This document shows, one piece after another, positions 59,099-64,000 of a DNA stretch of 64,000 nucleotides; positions within the stretch are counted from its first letter, which is position 1; every line of letters starts with the position of its first letter. The notes beneath the pieces were generated by a model that was not told where the DNA came from, searched no databases, and was given only the letters and a program-made list of their open reading frames with translations. The DNA is from Branchipolynoe longqiensis (Eukaryota > Annelida > Polychaeta > Phyllodocida > Polynoidae): NCBI GenBank assembly GCA_030323885.1, contig CM059199.1, positions 78,058,002-78,122,001 of the forward strand, given 5' to 3'. Both the position numbers and the translations under genes were made by a program.

Positions 59099-59431
59099 TG
59101 TAGTAGTCTGAACATGAGCTCTACTATCACGCGGTAGCAGCGGAGACTACGACGCCACCAGCGCAGTTCCACTACACTGCGCTAGGTGGCGGCACGGGTC
59201 ACCACCGGTCAGACCCCAACTGGGCTGACCTCTACTGCGTGTGGTTGACCCACCCCCCCACACACACCTATAGAGTCGATGTGGGATCTGGCGAGTCAGG
59301 GGGCGGGTCAGACAACTACTGACGCCGCGGAGAGCAGAGGGTTCAATAAACCAGGTGAAGCGTACACTGAATTGAATCTTGGTGTTCTTTCGTGAGAGAA
59401 AGGGTGAGTCGGAGGGCCGTGGGCCATTACA
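59099..59431 (+). repeat. 5' LTR of the gag-only element
   Basis: It starts TGTAGTAGTC and ends CCATTACA, so it has TG...CA ends. It is repeated almost base for base at 63669-64000. An AATAAA signal lies at about 59345. The few differences include CCCCAACTGGG against CCCTAGCCGGG and one G/A change near 59290. Confidence 0.93.
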
Positions 59432-59432
59432 T

Positions 59433-59443
59433 TGGTGCCGTGA
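59433..59443 (+). other. Primer binding site, tRNA-His type
   Basis: TGGTGCCGTGA, one base after the LTR, is complementary to CCA plus the 3' acceptor end of animal tRNA-His. The match breaks after about 11 bases. Confidence 0.65.
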
Positions 59444-59527
59444 GCCAGCTTGCCTTCTGCGTAAGGGGGTGAGTATTGGACCTGGGCCATGGACTCCGCA
59501 GGTAGGTTCTCTTCGTAATTCGTAGTT

Positions 59528-62500
59528 ATGGAGGGAGCGACGGCTGGTCAACTGCGTAGTGGGCGCCAGTACCAAAACAATGGTGCAGGGAGCCCCGGCG
59601 CAGTTGGGTTACCGGTGGGCGTGGACGCTTCTGCGGTGAGTACACCGCACCACGCTCACAGTTCACCTGATAGGGATGTTGATGTTTGTACGTTCATTCC
59701 GAATACAGGTGCCGGCGTTGTAGGGGACCGCCGCCGTGTGTCAGTGGGTGGGGGGGGCGTAGCCACTCCGCCACTGGTGCCGGTGGTGTCGCCTAGACAT
59801 GCTGAAAGTGCTGACAGCTATTGGACGCAGTTAGCCCGACTGAGTGGCAGTCTGCCACCCGGTATTGCGCCGTTGTTTACATCGGGGGTGATACAGGGGG
59901 GTGGGCGTGACACGCGGTTGGGCACTCATTCTGATAGTGGTAGCGCGTCGTCGAAAGATGTCGCGCCATCAGTAACAGTGCGAGATGTTCTCTCAGTTGA
60001 TAAAAATACTGGGGAGGGCATTACGGGGAGTGCGATGAAGGTGGGCTTCGCTCTCGATGATATGCAGTCTCTGTCGATCAGTAGTGATTCGGGGTCGGGT
60101 GTACGCGAGGGTAGCAGTTCAATCGCGTGTCGTGAGGATCTAGGTCTGGCTGGGCGCGGGGGTTCTGTGGGAGGCATACCGCTGGAGTATTCGCCGTGGG
60201 GGAGTTCAGCTGTCCGTTCTGTGGGGACGGGAGCTGGACGTGCAAGTCCCCGAGATCCCGGTTATAGGGGGAGTTCCCCGGTTTTGGAGACAGGGTTCGT
60301 AGCCGATGACTCGTTGACGTTCGCGTTGGAGCATGATTTGGTTATGGGTCGTACGTTTTCTGGGTCGCAGTCGGAGGTGGAGCGTCAGGAGGGGATGCGG
60401 ATCCGCCGACTGCGAGCTTGGAAGCGGGTCCAGTATGACCGGATGGCGGAGGAGAGGCGGTCGTTGGATGAGATGAGAGTCTCCAATGCTGCCGCCTTCG
60501 CGCGCGAATTAGCAGAGCTAAGCGCGGCGCGTTGTGTTTCCGCAGAAGAGGCAAGGTCTAATCGACTGTTAGTGGGTGAGCAGCAAGCTGCTTTCACTAA
60601 ACAGACGGAGGACTTGTCTATGCGGGAGGCGCTTAATAATCACTTCAATCAATCAATCAATAGTTCCATCCTCTAGTCGAGGGTTGGATGCAATGGTTCT
60701 CCACTTGTCCCGATGTTGTGCTGTTCTGATAGACTGTGAATAATTCAAGCCTGTCCACTGTGAAATATTTGTAAACCATGATGTTCTTGGTCTCCCTCTC
60801 CCTCTGCTGCCATTCACCTTCCCTTCCAACAATGTACGGTATATTGAACTCTGACGAATGATGTGGCCAAAATAAATAAGTTTCTTTGTCTGTATAGTGG
60901 CAAACAAGCTTTTCTTATTTTTAATTTTTCTGAGAACTTCTTTGTTGGTGATCTTCTTTGTCCATGATATTTTCATCATCCTTCGATAAGTCCACATCTC
61001 AAATGCTGCTAAACGTTTGTACATTTTCTTAGAGATTGTCCATGTCTCTGCCCCATACATTAGAGTAGACCACACATAACACTGAAGAATACGCTTCCTT
61101 GTTTGTATTAATATCTTACTTGATGTTAACACTCTATACATTTTGGAGAATGTTGTTCGGGCTATTGTTATCCTTCTTTTAATTTCTTCCTCACATCTCC
61201 CATCATTTGTAATCTTTTGTCCGAGATATATGAATTCGGATACTTGTTCTATGTTTGTGCCATCTATGGTTATATTGACATTTGGTTTATCTGTCTTTTT
61301 ACTTATAACCATTGTTTTGGTCTTCCTGGCATTCATCTTCATGTAAATAATCACTTACAGGATGAGAATCAGAGATGTGAACGGTTGCTAGCTGCCGAGA
61401 GGTGTAGCATTAATTCTGCTCTGGGGGTTCTTGTAAGTGAGCGCGCAGCTTTTCAGGCTGAGAAACTGGCGTTTCAACGCGGTTTGGAGCTTGGAGAGAG
61501 TAATGTGGGGGTAACTGAGTCTACACGGTTAGATAACTGCGAGACGCAGTTTCCAGTGCATACTGCGCGCCCGGTTTCCGCGGGTAGCTCGCCGCGTTCT
61601 CCGACGCCCTCTAAGGGGGGCGGTGGGGGAGGTGGGGGTCCTAGGGAGCCGGAACCCTCCAGTGAAATTGGTACCTCTAAGGGGGGGGCTTCTGAGCAAC
61701 ATCTGCGGGGTGTTGTTCAGGACTCCGTTTACGTGGGTAATACTCATGAAGAGGTACGGAGTGAGAGGATTCCTGACCCGGTGGGTATGGGGGGTGACGC
61801 AGTTCCGATTGCGTCATTGCCTGGACTGCCAGTAGGTCGCCAGTACTCAGTGGAAGAGATGTGGTTGTTCCGTCATCATCCTGCGATAATGGATGTGATT
61901 CGGGAGCCTGCTTCGATTGGGGGTGGGGCAGGTTGGGAGTCGTGTAATCGGGATACGTTAGAACTGGATGAGAATGTTCTGCGGCATCCCGTGGCGGGTT
62001 CTGCGCGTATTCCAACGCTGCGTCCTAAGCCATTTACAGGTATTAAGCAAGAGTGGAATATCTGGTGGCGGGACTTTACGTTGGATATGCGGTCAAACAT
62101 GTGGGATGAGAGGGTAGCTCTCATTCAACTGTTGCCTCTGTTAAGGGGGGGGCCGGCGCAGGACTGTGTGGACGCGTGGAGGCGTCATGGGTTGACGACG
62201 ATGAGGGAGTTACTTCCTATCATCTCGTATAAGTTCCGACCAGTGGACCCCATGGCGCGGTGGTATCAGTGGAAGAAACGCGTCCAAACTGCCCGTGATG
62301 GATCGTACCGCGCGTACGGTCTACAGCTCCAGGTTGATGGGCGGGAGGCTGCTAGAGATACTGGGATGAGTGAGCGTGCGATCGAGACTAAGATAGTCGA
62401 GCGTTTCGTGTGCTCACTCATGGATCCGGGTGAGCAGCGTGCCGCCTATGACCGGTGGCGGCCGGGCAAGTCGTCTCTGGAGGAGATGTTCGAGGTAGTC

Positions 62501-63028
62501 GACGATTACTGCGCCAAGGCACTGCGTGCTGGGCGGTCGACTGCGGTGGAGGCTATTCGGCTATCAGATGAGTCGGATAGTGAGTTCGAGGTTGAGGTGG
62601 CTGCGTATAACGCGCCACGTGATCCTCGGCGTAATGGCGGTGGTGGTTGCTCTCGGGGAAGTTCTGGGGGGAGCTATCGCAGTGGTAATTCCTATCGGGG
62701 TTCGTCTGGGGGTGGCTATCGGGATGGTGGCAATTTCAGGGCGAGCTCTGGGGGGGGTTATCAACCGCCGCCTATCACTAAATCGGTGGTCCAAGGGTGG
62801 ATGCGTGATGTGATGGGGGAGCAGAAATCTGCTGCGCAGGTGGCAACAGGTGGGTCTAACTCATCTGGGTTATCTGCGCGCAGGCGCGTGGCTAAAAAAG
62901 ATACGCGTGCTCGTGATCATGAATGTGGTCGTTGCTTTGCTTTCGGTCATTGGCCTATACAATGCACATGGGGTGTAATTTTCTTTGTAGGAGGCCGGGT
63001 TCTTGCTGGCGCCCATTGCTTCTTATGA
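59528..63028 (+). pseudogene. Gag of the LTR element, split by a LINE insertion
   Basis: One reading frame runs from ATG 59528 to the stop at 63028, broken only by the foreign insertion at 60646-61356. Without it the product would be about 930 residues, long for a gag. The N-terminal half is Gly/Ser-rich, then comes a charged helical region around the insertion (RRLRAWKRVQYDRMAEERR). The second half holds a capsid-type segment (LRPKPFTGIKQEWNIWWRDF, about 62020-62500), a Gly/Ser/Arg-rich stretch, and a CCHC zinc knuckle C-x2-C-x4-H-x4-C at 62923-62964 (ECGRCFAFGHWPIQC). Gag packages element RNA into particles. The insert length is 711 bp, a multiple of three, but it brings stops. The last residues after the knuckle may be a shifted tail. 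Confidence 0.8.
60646..61345 (-). mobile_element. 5'-truncated RTE-like LINE inserted in gag
   Basis: A minus-strand fragment with the C-terminal part of a reverse transcriptase: MNARKTKTMVISKK, FIYLGQKITNDGRCEEEI, YVWSTLMYGAETWTIS, RRMMKISW and GSRGRGRPRTSWF, open for 233 codons. Its 3' end is a short ATTG-type tandem tail (60646-60661), as in RTE-type LINEs. The 11-bp direct repeat AATAATCACTT at 60635-60645 and 61346-61356 is the target-site duplication. The intact frame and the clean duplication indicate a recent insertion. Confidence 0.85.
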
Positions 63029-63657
63029 AATGTATTGCATTCCTGAACGTTGTATCTGCGGAGACTTTCTCAATTGTTATAAGTAACACCGCCCTTCTAC
63101 TTTCATGCACTCTGCACCGGAGCGGGTCACCGAGCGTGACGGGTCCTGGGTGCGGCGGCTTGATGTGTCCGCGGTGTAATACCGTCTGTGATCTACTGGC
63201 CAGGCGACGCGGGCACAAGGAGGACGGACTGAGGAAGCTCCAAGAGGAGCCGCTCCGCGTAGAAGGGGGAGCGCCCCGCTAACGGTTCTTCTGAGATGGG
63301 GGGCGGCGGGGGGCGGACTGAGTAGTTCCTTGCTTCCTTCTGTCGAGGGGGTTCCACTTGTGGGGTATGAATTCTCTCCCAGCAAAAAACATTCTATACA
63401 CCAACTACATAGAGGCTGGGAGAGGTCGTCTTTGTGCGACTCATTTAAAGACTCTTTCTTCACCTAGACTGATAACATGTTTGCCTTGCAGCTAGCTAGA
63501 TTCATATCGCTATTTCGCTGCAGGCAGGTCTAGGAATTGCGCAAAAGGATACATACATAGCTTTGTAAGGCTTCTCTCCCTTTCAAGTTAGTTCTCATGT
63601 TGACTTCTATCATTTCTCGATTCTCATCGGTTTGCAGTCTGCAACCGGTGAGACTCT
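63029..63657 (+). other. Tail of the LTR element without recognisable gene
   Basis: About 630 bp between the gag stop and the polypurine tract. Short open stretches occur on both strands but I see no protease, RT or integrase motif. The first 250 bp are GC-rich and could be a relic of pol. Confidence 0.5.
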
Positions 63658-63668
63658 AAGGGGGGCAG
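63658..63668 (+). other. Polypurine tract
   Basis: AAGGGGGGCAG lies directly before the TG of the 3' LTR, the expected place for the plus-strand primer. Confidence 0.7.
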
Positions 63669-64000
63669 TGTAGTAGTCTGAACATGAGCTCTACTATCAC
63701 GCGGTAGCAGCGGAGACTACGACGCCACCAGCGCAGTTCCACTACACTGCGCTAGGTGGCGGCACGGGTCACCACCGGTCAGACCCTAGCCGGGCTGACC
63801 TCTACTGCGTGTGGTTGACCCACCCCCCCACACACACCTATAGAGTCGATGTGGGATCTGGCAAGTCAGGGGGCGGGTCAGACAACTACTGACGCCGCGG
63901 AGAGCAGAGGGTTCAATAAACCAGGTGAAGCGTACACTGAATTGAATCTTGGTGTTCTTTCGTGAGAGAAAGGGTGAGTCGGAGGGCCGTGGGCCATTAC
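63669..64000 (+). repeat. 3' LTR of the gag-only element
   Basis: Matches 59099-59430 with about five differences; the final A of the LTR would be base 64001, outside the window. Confidence 0.93.

Larger units (their letters stand above)
59099..64000 (+). mobile_element. Gag-only (non-autonomous) LTR retrotransposon
   Basis: A nearly complete LTR element: 5' LTR 59099-59431, tRNA-His-type primer binding site, one long gag frame, a 600-bp tail with no recognisable pol, a polypurine tract and a 3' LTR that runs to the window end and lacks only its last base. No protease, reverse transcriptase, RNase H or integrase motif is visible anywhere between the LTRs, apart from a foreign LINE fragment on the opposite strand. 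It resembles the gag-only elements called TR-GAG in plants and would depend on an autonomous relative. The LTRs differ at only about five positions, so the insertion is young. It sits inside the LINE that ends at 59098. Confidence 0.85.

Overview
This is animal nuclear DNA, most likely from a mollusc. It has split exons with GT-AG introns, SINEs with tRNA-like heads, several LINE lineages, a tyrosine-recombinase (DIRS/Ngaro-like) retroelement, LTR elements and MITEs. There are no bacterial operons. The mollusc guess rests on one SINE family (5283-5620, 23681-23895, 48155-48370) whose body I recognise from molluscan genomes; it is inference, not a search result.

Host gene. I find one multi-exon gene on the minus strand that can be supported base by base: exons at 51775-51902, 51065-51126, 46999-47148, 44276-44392, 42883-42989, 37244-37345 (3' limit uncertain) and 9663-10145. 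They read as the C-terminal half of a CUB-like domain, an LDL-receptor class A domain with six cysteines, a single transmembrane helix, and a cytoplasmic tail with PPSY, LPTY and PPSY motifs. The first four junctions and the PPSY-to-LPTY junction keep phase with no adjustment. The last junction depends on a weaker donor. The first exons and the end of the gene lie outside the window. Almost everything else in 9.6-54 kb is therefore probably intron.

Tandem repeats. More than 20 separate minisatellite or simple-repeat arrays, with units from 6 to 75 bp, fill roughly half of the window. The largest are a 16-bp array (39.04-42.34 kb), a 31-36-bp array (12.8-15.4 kb), a 34-bp array (19.48-22.03 kb), a 64-bp array (29.7-31.9 kb) and a 40-bp array (51.9-54.1 kb). 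Some begin within a few bases of splice sites of the host gene.

Mobile elements. Left end: a decayed LINE on the minus strand (0.8-4.26 kb) with an SGNH-esterase-like domain before its endonuclease and reverse transcriptase. Right end: a related LINE on the plus strand (54.6-59.1 kb) that has a NADAR (YbiA-like) domain in the same place. This LINE is cut by a gag-only LTR retrotransposon (59099-64000, LTRs nearly identical), whose gag is itself split by a 711-bp 5'-truncated RTE-like LINE with an 11-bp target duplication. At 48.4-51.05 kb a third LINE is interrupted by a DIRS-like RNase H/tyrosine recombinase element, which in turn holds a tRNA-derived SINE. Other elements are a 2-kb Harbinger-like foldback element (7324-9370), a TTAA-flanked MITE family (18795, 23594, 37480), two abutting MITEs with GGTGTCGC-type ends (22655-23505), further TIR elements (31946-32694, 38549-38868), two solo LTRs (28334-28900, 37881-38423) and nine copies of one SINE family.

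The best candidates for something undescribed are the NADAR-bearing LINE ORF1 (with SGNH in its sister element), the gag-only LTR element, and tandem arrays that grow up to the edges of exons.
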